From a virus: DNA of 64,000 bases. The notes below the pieces were generated by a model. That model saw only the letters and a program-made list of their open reading frames with translations, searched no databases and was not told the origin of the DNA. The DNA is taken from IMG/VR virus record IMGVR_UViG_3300045051_000720, positions 1-64,000 of that record. The stretch is one strand, 5' to 3'. Positions 14,921-23,255 of this stretch are shown here, piece after piece; the stretch's first letter is position 1, and the number at the start of each line of letters is the position of its first letter. The translations under genes and the position numbers were made by a program.

Positions 14921-15442
14921 ATGCCCACCTACTACTGCCCGTTCGACCGCTGTGGGGCGGCGATTCAGTACACCATCACGAAACCCACCACCTGCCCGCG
15001 CTGCGAGCGGCGATTTGCGGATGCGTTCAAGGTGGCTGTGGCTCAAACACCCCCGCCGCCCGCGCCTGTTGTCGAGGAAGACGATGAACCGCGCCTTACT
15101 CGCTCGGCACTGGAAGCGCGGCGTAAGTCGCTCTCTACAACCTCCGTCAAGCCCCGCACTCGGCGCGAGCGTGATGATACCGCGGCCAATGTGATGACGC
15201 CAGTGGGGAGCAAAGCCCATCCTGCGCTGCCCGATCCCGAGCCCGAATCCGATATAGAGGACGATACCTACGACCCACGCGAGGCGCGGCGGCTGGCGCG
15301 TGAACTGGCGGCGTCCATCGACCCATCTACGATCGTCGTCGAGGACCAAGACGACGGCATCGTCCGATTCAGCCAGTTCGTCGAAGAAGCCAAGCGCAAT
15401 GGGGGCAAAGCCCCCAGCACCAAGACCAAGCGCCGCCGCTGA
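14921..15442 (+). CDS. Zinc-ribbon protein with disordered charged tail
   Basis: 173 residues. Residues ~5-35 hold a zinc ribbon (YYCPFDRCGAAI ... TTCPRCERRF). The rest is low-complexity: a Pro/acidic stretch, a basic patch (KPRTRRERDD), an acidic run and a basic C-terminus (STKTKRRR). The stop overlaps the start of the sigma-like gene by one base. A small zinc protein made with a sigma-like factor could be a transcription co-factor; nothing in the sequence proves it. Confidence 0.6.
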   Translation: MPTYYCPFDRCGAAIQYTITKPTTCPRCERRFADAFKVAVAQTPPPPAPVVEEDDEPRLTRSALEARRKSLSTTSVKPRTRRERDDTAANVMTPVGSKAHPALPDPEPESDIEDDTYDPREARRLARELAASIDPSTIVVEDQDDGIVRFSQFVEEAKRNGGKAPSTKTKRRR

Positions 15443-16179
15443 TGGATGCCACTACGGAGGGCACCGCAAAGCCCGCCTTCGAGCACGCCTATCCCGAGAT
15501 CAAGCGTATCGTAGAGACCCGTCGTGGCTCGTGGACCTATACGAGTCTGATGGAGTGGACTGACGTATCGGCCATTATCGTAGAGCGGGCATGGCGCAAG
15601 TGGGATACCTTCGAGCCCGCGAAGGGGCCGCTAGAGAATTGGCTCAATCGTTTGATTAGCCACGCGCTTATCAATCTACGCCGCGACCTACTCCTTAGGT
15701 GGAGTCGTCCGTGCATAGGTGGTTGGAACGCAAGGGGGAAGACGTGCTTTCACAACCTCGGCGGCGAGACGTGCGCTATCACCAAATCGCATAAACAATG
15801 TGCTGAATGCCCCATCTATGCTGATTGGCAAAAGGCGCGCGAACATCAGCTTCACATCAAATCCACCGTCGCCCTCGAACACCACGCGCAGGAGGCGCAC
15901 AACATCCAAGGAGACTTCACTGACGCCGCCGAGATCAAGGACAAACTCGACGCCGCGATGAAGGAGGAGCTAACCCCGGGCGAGTGGCGCGTCTGGTATT
16001 GTCTTTACGTCAAACACATGAAGCCGAGCGAGGCCAGCACACACCTCGAAGCCCTTGTCAAGACATGGAAGCGCCTGCCGCGACCTGATGAGATCTATGG
16101 CTATCAATCCATCCTTCAGACCTCGCGCCGCCTTAAGGAGATCGCGATGGAGTGGCTGCGCCGGGAGGACCATATATGA
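15442..16179 (+). CDS. Sigma-factor-like protein (candidate late sigma)
   Basis: 245 residues. Residues ~32-80 resemble sigma region 2 (VSAIIVERAWRKWDTFEPAK, then LENWLNRLISHALINLRRDL): helices with the FxxWLxRxxxNxxxDxxR logic of region 2. Residues ~85-130 carry a Cys cluster (CIGG..KTCFHN..ETCAIT..KQCAECPIY) not found in ordinary sigma factors. Residues ~172-240 (LTPGEWRVWYCLYVKHMKPSEAS onward) are placed where region 4 should be. It is made from an early promoter, one gene upstream of the packaging operon. It is the best candidate to direct RNA polymerase to the GTGTATA late motif, in the manner of T4 gp55. Assignment rests on pattern and context. Confidence 0.6.
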   Translation: MDATTEGTAKPAFEHAYPEIKRIVETRRGSWTYTSLMEWTDVSAIIVERAWRKWDTFEPAKGPLENWLNRLISHALINLRRDLLLRWSRPCIGGWNARGKTCFHNLGGETCAITKSHKQCAECPIYADWQKAREHQLHIKSTVALEHHAQEAHNIQGDFTDAAEIKDKLDAAMKEELTPGEWRVWYCLYVKHMKPSEASTHLEALVKTWKRLPRPDEIYGYQSILQTSRRLKEIAMEWLRREDHI

Positions 16180-17288
16180 TCACACTGACCGACGACCAGA
16201 AGAAGACCGCACTAGAGCTATGCGCCAAGATGACCATTGGCGAGTTGGTCACCCGTCTGTGGCCTGACGCCAAGCCCGACCCGCGCAGCCCGCAGGGTAA
16301 GGCCCTCAAGGAGTTTTTGGCCGGCGAGGATGTGAAGGTGAAAACCGTCACCGCACAGCCCGTCACCAAGGGCCTGATTGAACTGACCGAGGAGCAGAAA
16401 CGGGTCGTGGACCAGCTCGTCACCAGTGAGCGGTGCAAGACCAGCATGGAAATCGCGCGGCTGGTGTTTCCCGACCGCAAGGTTAAGAGCCTGTCCAGCG
16501 AGTGGCGCGCGGTATACGCCTACATGAAGGAGGTCTACCCCGACTCGTTCAGCACGACCGAGGAGCCCGTGGACGGACAATGGAGCCCGCCCGACAAGAT
16601 GCAGGGTCTGATTGCCCTTGTCAACACCTACGTGATGACGGGTGATTCGACGCGCAAGGCCTATAACTCCGCCACGCTCAAGGTCTCTGAAGACCGCCAG
16701 CTCAAGGCTCTCATGGGCTACCTGCGTGAGTACACGGTCAAGTACATCGCCGATACGTACGAGCTGCGCGTGGACCGCGATCTGTTTCTCTCCACCTTCA
16801 TCCGATGGACCCACGACAAGGCGGACCTCACCGAAATGGAGCGCGACCAGATGGCGCAGGCCGCCGCCGAGAAGGTCAACGTTGCCCAATTGGGCCGCGA
16901 AATCGAGGAGATCAAGGCCTATCACCGCTCCATCATGGCGGGTGATGAAGTCGACGCTAATGGCAAAGCCAAACGGTTTGGCATGGCCGAGGTCGAGCAG
17001 ATCAGTCAGACTCGCCTGCGCCAAGACGCTGCCAAGGCTCGTCTCAAGACCCTGATGGAGGGACTGGAGGAAGCACGCTCCAAGCGGCTAGGTGCGATGA
17101 AGGACCGCAACGCGTCCATCCTCAACCTATTCGAGGCGTGGCGCGGCGATCCTGTTTGGCGCGAGTCTTTACACGCCCTCGCCAAGCGCGAGAAAGCCGA
17201 CGACGCGGCCGAGGTGAAACGGCTGTATGACATGGATGACGTGACAGCCCTCATCTCGGGGATGACCATCGAGGAGGCCTCCGCATGA
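16176..17288 (+). CDS. Hypothetical protein, possible small terminase
   Basis: 370 residues from the ATG overlapping the sigma-like stop (ATGA). Starts MITLTDDQKKTALELCAKMT. The N-terminal ~130 residues contain two similar helical repeats (LTDDQKKTALELCAKMTIGE and LTEEQKRVVDQLVTSERCK), each followed by a short LVxxxxPDxK-like element, which look like paired DNA-binding modules. The C-terminal half is helical with a coiled segment (residues ~240-330). Its position ahead of the nuclease and large terminase suggests a small terminase or transcription partner; no family is recognised. Confidence 0.5.
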   Translation: MITLTDDQKKTALELCAKMTIGELVTRLWPDAKPDPRSPQGKALKEFLAGEDVKVKTVTAQPVTKGLIELTEEQKRVVDQLVTSERCKTSMEIARLVFPDRKVKSLSSEWRAVYAYMKEVYPDSFSTTEEPVDGQWSPPDKMQGLIALVNTYVMTGDSTRKAYNSATLKVSEDRQLKALMGYLREYTVKYIADTYELRVDRDLFLSTFIRWTHDKADLTEMERDQMAQAAAEKVNVAQLGREIEEIKAYHRSIMAGDEVDANGKAKRFGMAEVEQISQTRLRQDAAKARLKTLMEGLEEARSKRLGAMKDRNASILNLFEAWRGDPVWRESLHALAKREKADDAAEVKRLYDMDDVTALISGMTIEEASA

Positions 17289-17458
17289 CCGCTCATACCA
17301 TCAAGTGTACATGTTGTGGGGATGATACCGACGAGGCCAAGGCCTATACCGATCCTGACCTTCGGACACCCGTCTGCGAGGAATGCAAACTGGCGTTGAG
17401 ATGGGCTCAAGCACGCCTCAAGGAAGCCAACATCGTCGCGCCGCCGCGCGAGCCATGA
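17285..17458 (+). CDS. 57-residue zinc-finger protein
   Basis: Reads MTAHTIKCTCCGDDTDEAKA and ends RLKEANIVAPPREP. A C-x-C-C-G ... C-E-E-C arrangement gives one four-Cys zinc site. ATGA overlaps at both ends (17,285-17,288 and 17,455-17,458) tie it into the operon. Too short for most gene callers, but the overlaps make it convincing. Confidence 0.65.
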   Translation: MTAHTIKCTCCGDDTDEAKAYTDPDLRTPVCEECKLALRWAQARLKEANIVAPPREP

Positions 17459-18429
17459 TCAAGTGTCTGATCGATGATTCGGAGCACCCCTCCTATGCCG
17501 CTCTCCACACCTATGTGTGGAGGACGTATCACATGGGCAAGGAGTCGTATTATCGCACCTATCTCCCGCGCCACGATCTGCTTACGGGACAACCCATTCC
17601 CTTCAAGGATGCCGAGCAGTATCTGGGCGCTGACTTCGCCAACCGCGTCAACCTGAAGAAATGGCTTGCCACTCAGCCGCGCGAGGTGGGGTTGGCGTGG
17701 GCCAAGGAGTGGTTGGCCAAGCGCAAGGTCTCCAAGGGTCTGATCTATGCCCCGTCGCAGGCCGAGTTGCGCACCCTATGCACGCCCACGATGCCCTATT
17801 ACGAGGCAGTGGCCGCGGACGAGGGGGGCTACTATGGAATCACCACCGCAATGGGATTCAAGCTGCGCTATGTAAAGGGTCTGGTGGGTCAGACGCTACC
17901 CGCCGGAGTGTCGGTCATACAAGACACTCGCGAGCAGGCTCCTGTCAAGCTGGACCTTCCAACCCGTATCGATACCCTAGATGTAGGCGACTATGCTCTT
18001 GCATCGCCACATGACCAAGGCGTCCGCATCGAGCGCAAGTCTCTCGGTGATTTTTGTGGCACGCTCAGCGCGCGCAAACAGGTGCGCGAAGGTAAGACCA
18101 AGACGACCGAGTGGACAGCCTACGAACGCTTTGACCGTGAACTCACGCGCGCCAGTGAGGCAGGTCTCTACGTTGTCATGATGGTCGAGGCCAATATCAA
18201 TGACGCCCAACGATTCGACTACCTTCCTCAGACCAAATGGGTGAAGGCCACGCCCGCGCACATCCTGCACAACCTGCGCACGCTGTTGACCAAGTATCCC
18301 CTCTCGTTTCAGGTCGTGTTCTGCGATGGGCGAAAGGAGCTGGCAGACAAGATGACGCGCGTGCTGGCGTTGGGCGCGGCGGTGAGGTCGTACGACCTTC
18401 AGTACCACCATGAGGAGGGTCTCCTGTGA
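17455..18429 (+). CDS. ERCC4-type nuclease
   Basis: 324 residues from the ATG overlapping the zinc-finger stop. The XPF/ERCC4 nuclease signature is clear: VIQDTREQAP (~154-163), TLDVGDYAL (~174-182) and the catalytic IERKSLGDFCGTL (~192-204). The N-terminal ~140 residues are an unrecognised helical region. A stand-alone ERCC4 nuclease just before the large terminase could resolve branched replication intermediates before packaging, a role filled in other phages by endonuclease VII or RusA. It couples by GTGA to the terminase. Confidence 0.8.
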   Translation: MIKCLIDDSEHPSYAALHTYVWRTYHMGKESYYRTYLPRHDLLTGQPIPFKDAEQYLGADFANRVNLKKWLATQPREVGLAWAKEWLAKRKVSKGLIYAPSQAELRTLCTPTMPYYEAVAADEGGYYGITTAMGFKLRYVKGLVGQTLPAGVSVIQDTREQAPVKLDLPTRIDTLDVGDYALASPHDQGVRIERKSLGDFCGTLSARKQVREGKTKTTEWTAYERFDRELTRASEAGLYVVMMVEANINDAQRFDYLPQTKWVKATPAHILHNLRTLLTKYPLSFQVVFCDGRKELADKMTRVLALGAAVRSYDLQYHHEEGLL

Positions 18430-20405
18430 GCTGGAAGGGCAACGGAAACAACCCCCCGCCCGACCCGATCACGGACTGGAACGCCGAGTTCGAGTGCCTG
18501 CTTGACTACAACGAGCTGCCCGAGGACATGGCGCGCAAGACCCTTGGGCGCTTCCTGATGACCAATATCGGGATGCTAGTCGAGATCCTCACACGCAAGA
18601 TGCTGGAGCCTTACCAGCGCATCGTGCTGAAGGGTTGGCTGAACAAAAATTTCTCACTCACCATCGCGGGCCGTGCGTGGGGTAAGAGCACCGTTGCGTC
18701 GCATTTCTGCTATCTCTATTGCCTGCTCAACCCGGGCCACCATATCTTGATCTGCGCCGCGACCTTCAGGTCCAGCCGTCAGATTGTTGAACGCATCGAT
18801 GAATGGGCCAACGCCGCGGGTGGTGAGTTATTGCGTGAGACGCTCAAAGCAACCCCGACCGGTGGTACCATCATCAAGAAGCAGGACCTGTATCGCATCT
18901 GGTTCAAGAACGGTTCATCGGTCACAGCAGTACCTCTGGGCGATCCCGACAATCTGCGCGGCTTTCGGTGCAACGTACTGATGATCGACGAAGGCCTGCT
19001 CATCCCACAGCACACCATCAACATGGTGCTCAAGCCGTTCCTCGCAGGCGGCGCCGACGCGACCAAAAAGCAACGCATCCGCCGCCGCGAGGCGCGCCTC
19101 ATCGAGATGGGCAAGATGCAGGCCAAGGACAAGGTCAAGTTCAAGGCCGACAGCAAGATGATCATCATCTCGTCCGCCTCCTACCAGTGGGAGGAGCTAT
19201 ACAAAGACATCTACAAACCCTACCGCGCCATCATCGAGGCAACGGATGTCGAGCGTCCGCGCGCCGAGGAGAACGAGAAGGGGGCATCCAGTTACCTCGT
19301 CCATCAGCTCTCCTACAAGATGGTCAACCCCGACCTGATGGACACCAGCATCCTTGAGGAAATCCGCGAGAAGCGCATCCCCGAGAGCGTCATCAAGCGC
19401 GAATACGAGGCACAGTTTGTCAACGAGTCGGGAGGCTTCTTCAGCGCGCGCCAGATGGCAGATTGCACTATCCCACTTGGCCAGCGGCCTTGTATCGAAA
19501 TCGTGGGCGAGCGTAACGCCGAATACATCCTCGCCGTCGACCCGGCGGGTGGCAGCATCGGTAACGATGCGGCGGGTGACCATTTCGCGATGTGTGTCAT
19601 CAAGATCATCCAGCGCGCCAAGGATGGCAAGAAGATCGGGTTAGTGGTACACCAATACGCGTGCGCGGGCAAGGACATGAAGCACCACCTAGCTTACATG
19701 TACTACCTGCTCAAGCGGTTCAACGTGGTCTATGTCGTGATGGACTCAACCGGTGGCGAGAACATGAGCTTTTTGACGATGTGCAACGAAAGCGAGTACT
19801 TCAAATCGCGCAAGATGGAGTTGAAGGCTATCGAGGCGGACTTCGCCAAGGAAGGGTTTGACGACACCGTCGCCGCGGTGCGCCGCTCGTACAACGCCGA
19901 CAGCAGTTTGCGGCGCATCGTGCATAACCAGTATTTCTCCTCCAGCATCATCAAGGCCGGTAACGACCACCTACGCGCCTGTTTTGAGCAGAAGACCATC
20001 ATGTTCGCGTCCAAGGCAGCGTCAGTGGACGGCGCAGTGGCTCAGATGTGCCAATGTGATATACTCGACATTCACAAGACCCATCCCGAATACTATGATC
20101 CTGAGTTGGAGGGCAGCGCCTCCATGCACGAGTTCGTCATCTATCAGGATGCCATGATGGACCTCGTCAAGACCGAGTGTGCGCTGATCGAGGTGAAGGC
20201 GAGCCCGCTGGGGCATCTGACCTATGATTTGCCCCAGCACATGACGCGTAACCGGAAGGATGAGAGGCGCTCCAGAAAGGACTCATATTCAGCACTTTGG
20301 CTAGGTGTCTGGGGCCTTAAGATATATCTTGCTATGTTGGAGATGCCCCCGCCCGAGGATGACACCTTCGTCCCTGTAGCTATCCCGATGCCGGGGGTGG
20401 GATAA
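18426..20405 (+). CDS. Terminase large subunit
   Basis: 659 residues from a GTG overlapping the nuclease stop (GTGA). The ATPase shows an adenine-binding region (EPYQRIVLKGWLNKNF), a Walker A variant AGRAWGKST (~81-89) and Walker B VLMIDEG (~184-190). The C-terminal RNase-H-like nuclease begins at YILAVDPAGGS with the first catalytic Asp, followed by YVVMDSTGG. It packages DNA into the prohead through the portal encoded next. Length and motif order are normal for a phage terminase. Confidence 0.9.
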   Translation: MSWKGNGNNPPPDPITDWNAEFECLLDYNELPEDMARKTLGRFLMTNIGMLVEILTRKMLEPYQRIVLKGWLNKNFSLTIAGRAWGKSTVASHFCYLYCLLNPGHHILICAATFRSSRQIVERIDEWANAAGGELLRETLKATPTGGTIIKKQDLYRIWFKNGSSVTAVPLGDPDNLRGFRCNVLMIDEGLLIPQHTINMVLKPFLAGGADATKKQRIRRREARLIEMGKMQAKDKVKFKADSKMIIISSASYQWEELYKDIYKPYRAIIEATDVERPRAEENEKGASSYLVHQLSYKMVNPDLMDTSILEEIREKRIPESVIKREYEAQFVNESGGFFSARQMADCTIPLGQRPCIEIVGERNAEYILAVDPAGGSIGNDAAGDHFAMCVIKIIQRAKDGKKIGLVVHQYACAGKDMKHHLAYMYYLLKRFNVVYVVMDSTGGENMSFLTMCNESEYFKSRKMELKAIEADFAKEGFDDTVAAVRRSYNADSSLRRIVHNQYFSSSIIKAGNDHLRACFEQKTIMFASKAASVDGAVAQMCQCDILDIHKTHPEYYDPELEGSASMHEFVIYQDAMMDLVKTECALIEVKASPLGHLTYDLPQHMTRNRKDERRSRKDSYSALWLGVWGLKIYLAMLEMPPPEDDTFVPVAIPMPGVG

Positions 20406-20420
20406 TTGGAGCGAGATTGG

Positions 20421-20427
20421 GTGTATA
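20421..20427 (+). promoter_or_regulatory. Late promoter motif GTGTATA
   Basis: TTGGGTGTATAAG in the short gap between terminase and HNH gene. It may be the original portal promoter, now separated from the portal by the endonuclease insertion. Confidence 0.6.
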
Positions 20428-20428
20428 A

Positions 20429-21217
20429 GTGAGAATCAAAGTCATTTCTGTGCCAAATCAAACCACTTCTAAGCAATGCCCTAGATGTCAAATTGTAAAA
20501 GAGTTGACAGATTTTCGCGTTGACCGCTCGAAAATATCTGGATACGGATCACATTGTAAAGCATGTGAGGCGGCTCGACGACGCGAGTGGTATGCGTCTC
20601 ATCGTGAAGAAAGCGCGGCCAATCACGCCGATTGGGTAGACGAAAATCGAGAGTATCTAAATGCATATCGGCGCGCTAGACAGTCTAAGGACACAGAATT
20701 TGTTGGTAAAAATAAATCTCGCACTAGACAAACACACGAAGAATGTGTTGAGAAAAGAAAAAATCAAGCAAGGGCATATTATCGCCGTACAGCCGATCAA
20801 CAGAAGGCCTATCGAAAAGAATATAACGCCACGCATAAGAAAGAAAATGCGCAACGCAAGGCAAGACAAGAAAGAGAGCATATCAATTACAAAATAGCTA
20901 ACCGTCTTCGAGCGAGAACAAGACTAGCTTTACGCGCCCAATCTAGCCAGAAACAATATACTCTAAACGAATTTTTGGGTTGTACACCTGAATTTCTGCG
21001 ACACTGGATTGAACAGCAATTTCGTGATGGAATGACTTGGGATAATTGGGGGTTGGGGGATGGCAAGTGGCATATCGATCACATCCGTCCCTGCGCATCG
21101 TTTGACCTCACCGATCCCGAACAACAGAAGCAGTGTTTCCATTATACTAATCTCCGCCCACTCTGGGCGATAGAAAATCTATCCAAAGGTGGTAAACTAT
21201 GTCACGAAAATACGTAA
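20429..21217 (+). CDS. HNH homing endonuclease
   Basis: Up to 262 residues. The N-terminus has a zinc-binding pair (CPRCQIVKELTDF ... CKACEAARR), then a long Arg/Lys/Gln-rich helical region. The HNH nuclease is at the C-terminus: WHIDHIRPCASFDLTDPEQQ and FHYTNLRPLWAIENLSKG (H-H ... N). It is a free-standing homing enzyme. It is AT-rich compared with the terminase before it, which marks recent acquisition. The GTG at 20,450 is an alternative start that lies 22 bases after the late motif and is more plausible if that motif is the promoter. Its end overlaps the portal start by 19 bases. Confidence 0.85.
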   Translation: MRIKVISVPNQTTSKQCPRCQIVKELTDFRVDRSKISGYGSHCKACEAARRREWYASHREESAANHADWVDENREYLNAYRRARQSKDTEFVGKNKSRTRQTHEECVEKRKNQARAYYRRTADQQKAYRKEYNATHKKENAQRKARQEREHINYKIANRLRARTRLALRAQSSQKQYTLNEFLGCTPEFLRHWIEQQFRDGMTWDNWGLGDGKWHIDHIRPCASFDLTDPEQQKQCFHYTNLRPLWAIENLSKGGKLCHENT

Positions 21218-23238
21218 AAAAATCCGAATACTGGTCCCAACCTCGGAAGCCTATTATGGTTCCGGCTATAGCGGCCCCCAGCACACCATCTAATACGCAA
21301 GTACCATTTGGAGATGTAGAGGCGGCATTTGATGGCCACGCGCATTATTCCGCTACAGCCGCATGTGGAGGGGGTGATGTCATAAATACTTCCTATCGAG
21401 ATAGTGCGGCTCCGTCCGTATTAGATGTCAATCGTTACCGAAACATTAGACAAGGGATTGTGCCGATTTCAGAAATCGAAGGTAATTATTCAGTATTCGG
21501 GGCCATCGATCTTGTTTATAGAGCTTATTACAATTTCGCGCTTTTGCGAAACGCCATTTCGATGCTTACTGATTTCAGTTCAGGAAAGATCAATGTCAAG
21601 ACCTCTAATAAACGAGTAAAAACCTTCATTGAAACGTGGCTTGATGCTATTGGCATCAATGATCTTCAGCAGAAAGCTTTTCTTGAATACTATCGTTCGG
21701 GTAATGTCTGGTTTTACAAATTTAGCGGTAAAATTAGCGACGATGGGTTGAACATGCTTAGGCGTGCCTATGCTAAAGAAACGGTCAGAGGTCAACAAGC
21801 ATTTTCGAGTCGGCAGAGCAAGATTGTTCCCATTCGGTATATCATACTGAATCCAATGCAAGTCTATTTAATGCGTGGGGCGTCCTATACCTATGGCTAC
21901 GTGCGCATGCTATCGACCTACGAGATCGAGCGGCTCAAGAACCCCCAGACCGACGAAGACAAGCAGATCTTCGACTCGTTCCCAAAGGACATCCAGCGCC
22001 AGATCAAGCAAGGCGGCGCATGGAGGTACCTGTTCGTGCCACTCGACCAAAACCGGCTCTACTACGTGTTCTATCGCAAGACCGACTACGAGCCCCTTGC
22101 GGTACCGATGGCCTTTCCTCTGCTGAACGACATCGAGTTCAAGCTGGAGCTGCGACGCATCGACATGACGCTCGCGCGCACGATGGAGCAAGTCGTGTTG
22201 CTCGTCACGGCGGGACAGAAGGCCGATCAGTTCAATCAGGCCCCCGGCAACAAGCAGCTGGTTGCTCTCCAGAATATCTTCCAGAATCAAACCATCGGGC
22301 GGGTGCTGGTCGCCGACTACACGACCAAGCTGGAGTGGTGCATCCCCGATCTCAAGGAGCTGCTCGGTCCCGCCAAGTACGAGCGCGTCGACAAGGACAT
22401 CAAGGAGGGCCTCCAGTACATGTTTTTTGGCGAGGAGAAATTCGCCAACGCCGCCATCAAGATCCGCATCTTCATCGAGTCGCTCAAGGAGGGCCGTCGC
22501 GCCTTCTTAGAGGGATTCCTCATCCCCGAGGTCAAGAAAGTCTGCGAGCAGATGGGCTTCCGCGATGTTCCCACGCTGGAGTACGAGGACATCGTTCTCC
22601 AAGACGAGGCTCTGATGAACCGGCTGTATGTCCAGATGGGCCAGCTGGGTTTCCTCACCCCCGACGAGGTGTTTACGGCGGTCAAGACAGGGGATTTGCC
22701 GACGACGGAGGAGTCCCTAGACCATCAAGAAGCGCACAAGGCCGCGCGCAAGAAGGGGTTGTACGAACCCGTTGCGCCCGCACTAGCCGGCGGCAAGGGT
22801 CGTCCTGACGGCACTCCCGGTACACCTGCGACGCGCCATGTGTCCACCCCGATCGGCCAGACCAAGGCCAGCGAAGACATCGTGCGCGGCGATCATCACT
22901 TCGGCATGGTACGAATCGCCGAGAACCTCGTCGCGATGGACAAGGTACGCGCGGCAGTGGAGGCAACCCTCCTCAAGCAGCACAAGCTAGATGAGCTGAA
23001 CGATGCCCAGCAGATCGTCGCCGCGCAGGTGGCGCAGTCGATTTGCTTCAACGAGCCCGAGGGTCAGTGGCTGAAGGCGGTCAAGCGGTACGTCAAGGAG
23101 CCGCGAGACCCGCCCAAGACCGTGACCGACGAGATCGCCGAGATTCGTGCGGCGTATCACGAGGATGAACACCCGATCAGTCAGTGGCTTGGGGGGGTGT
23201 TGGTGCGCAGCAAGGTGGATTTCACGCCACGGGCGTGA
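21199..23238 (+). CDS. Portal protein
   Basis: 679 residues. Large helical protein in the portal position between terminase and protease. A typical portal core is seen from residue ~95 (GAIDLVYRAYYNFALLRNAI) through a stem/wing region (MLRRAYAKET, IRYIILNPMQVYLM, WRYLFVPLDQNRLYYVFYRK) to a long helical crown. It forms the dodecameric DNA entry channel. The first ~680 bases are AT-rich and differ in codon use from the remainder; see findings. The C-terminal ~160 residues (ALAGGKGRPDGTPGT onward) are flexible. Confidence 0.8.
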   Translation: MSRKYVKKSEYWSQPRKPIMVPAIAAPSTPSNTQVPFGDVEAAFDGHAHYSATAACGGGDVINTSYRDSAAPSVLDVNRYRNIRQGIVPISEIEGNYSVFGAIDLVYRAYYNFALLRNAISMLTDFSSGKINVKTSNKRVKTFIETWLDAIGINDLQQKAFLEYYRSGNVWFYKFSGKISDDGLNMLRRAYAKETVRGQQAFSSRQSKIVPIRYIILNPMQVYLMRGASYTYGYVRMLSTYEIERLKNPQTDEDKQIFDSFPKDIQRQIKQGGAWRYLFVPLDQNRLYYVFYRKTDYEPLAVPMAFPLLNDIEFKLELRRIDMTLARTMEQVVLLVTAGQKADQFNQAPGNKQLVALQNIFQNQTIGRVLVADYTTKLEWCIPDLKELLGPAKYERVDKDIKEGLQYMFFGEEKFANAAIKIRIFIESLKEGRRAFLEGFLIPEVKKVCEQMGFRDVPTLEYEDIVLQDEALMNRLYVQMGQLGFLTPDEVFTAVKTGDLPTTEESLDHQEAHKAARKKGLYEPVAPALAGGKGRPDGTPGTPATRHVSTPIGQTKASEDIVRGDHHFGMVRIAENLVAMDKVRAAVEATLLKQHKLDELNDAQQIVAAQVAQSICFNEPEGQWLKAVKRYVKEPRDPPKTVTDEIAEIRAAYHEDEHPISQWLGGVLVRSKVDFTPRA

Positions 23239-23245
23239 GTGTATA
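23239..23245 (+). promoter_or_regulatory. Late promoter motif GTGTATA
   Basis: GAGTGTATAGCC straddling the portal stop region, 10 bases before the ATG of the protease at 23,256, so any transcript from here would be almost leaderless. Confidence 0.65.
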
Positions 23246-23255
23246 GCCAAGGGCA

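Noticed and set aside
16218-17024. Long antisense frame (268 codons) opposite the protein at 16.2-17.3 kb
   Set aside because: It mirrors the codon bias of a GC-rich gene, has no start context and no recognisable motif; similar shadows lie opposite 23.8-24.6, 25.1-25.9 and 26.4-27.3 kb.
20405-21199. Group I intron around the HNH gene
   Set aside because: Terminase and portal are both complete, so no splicing is needed; the gene is free-standing.
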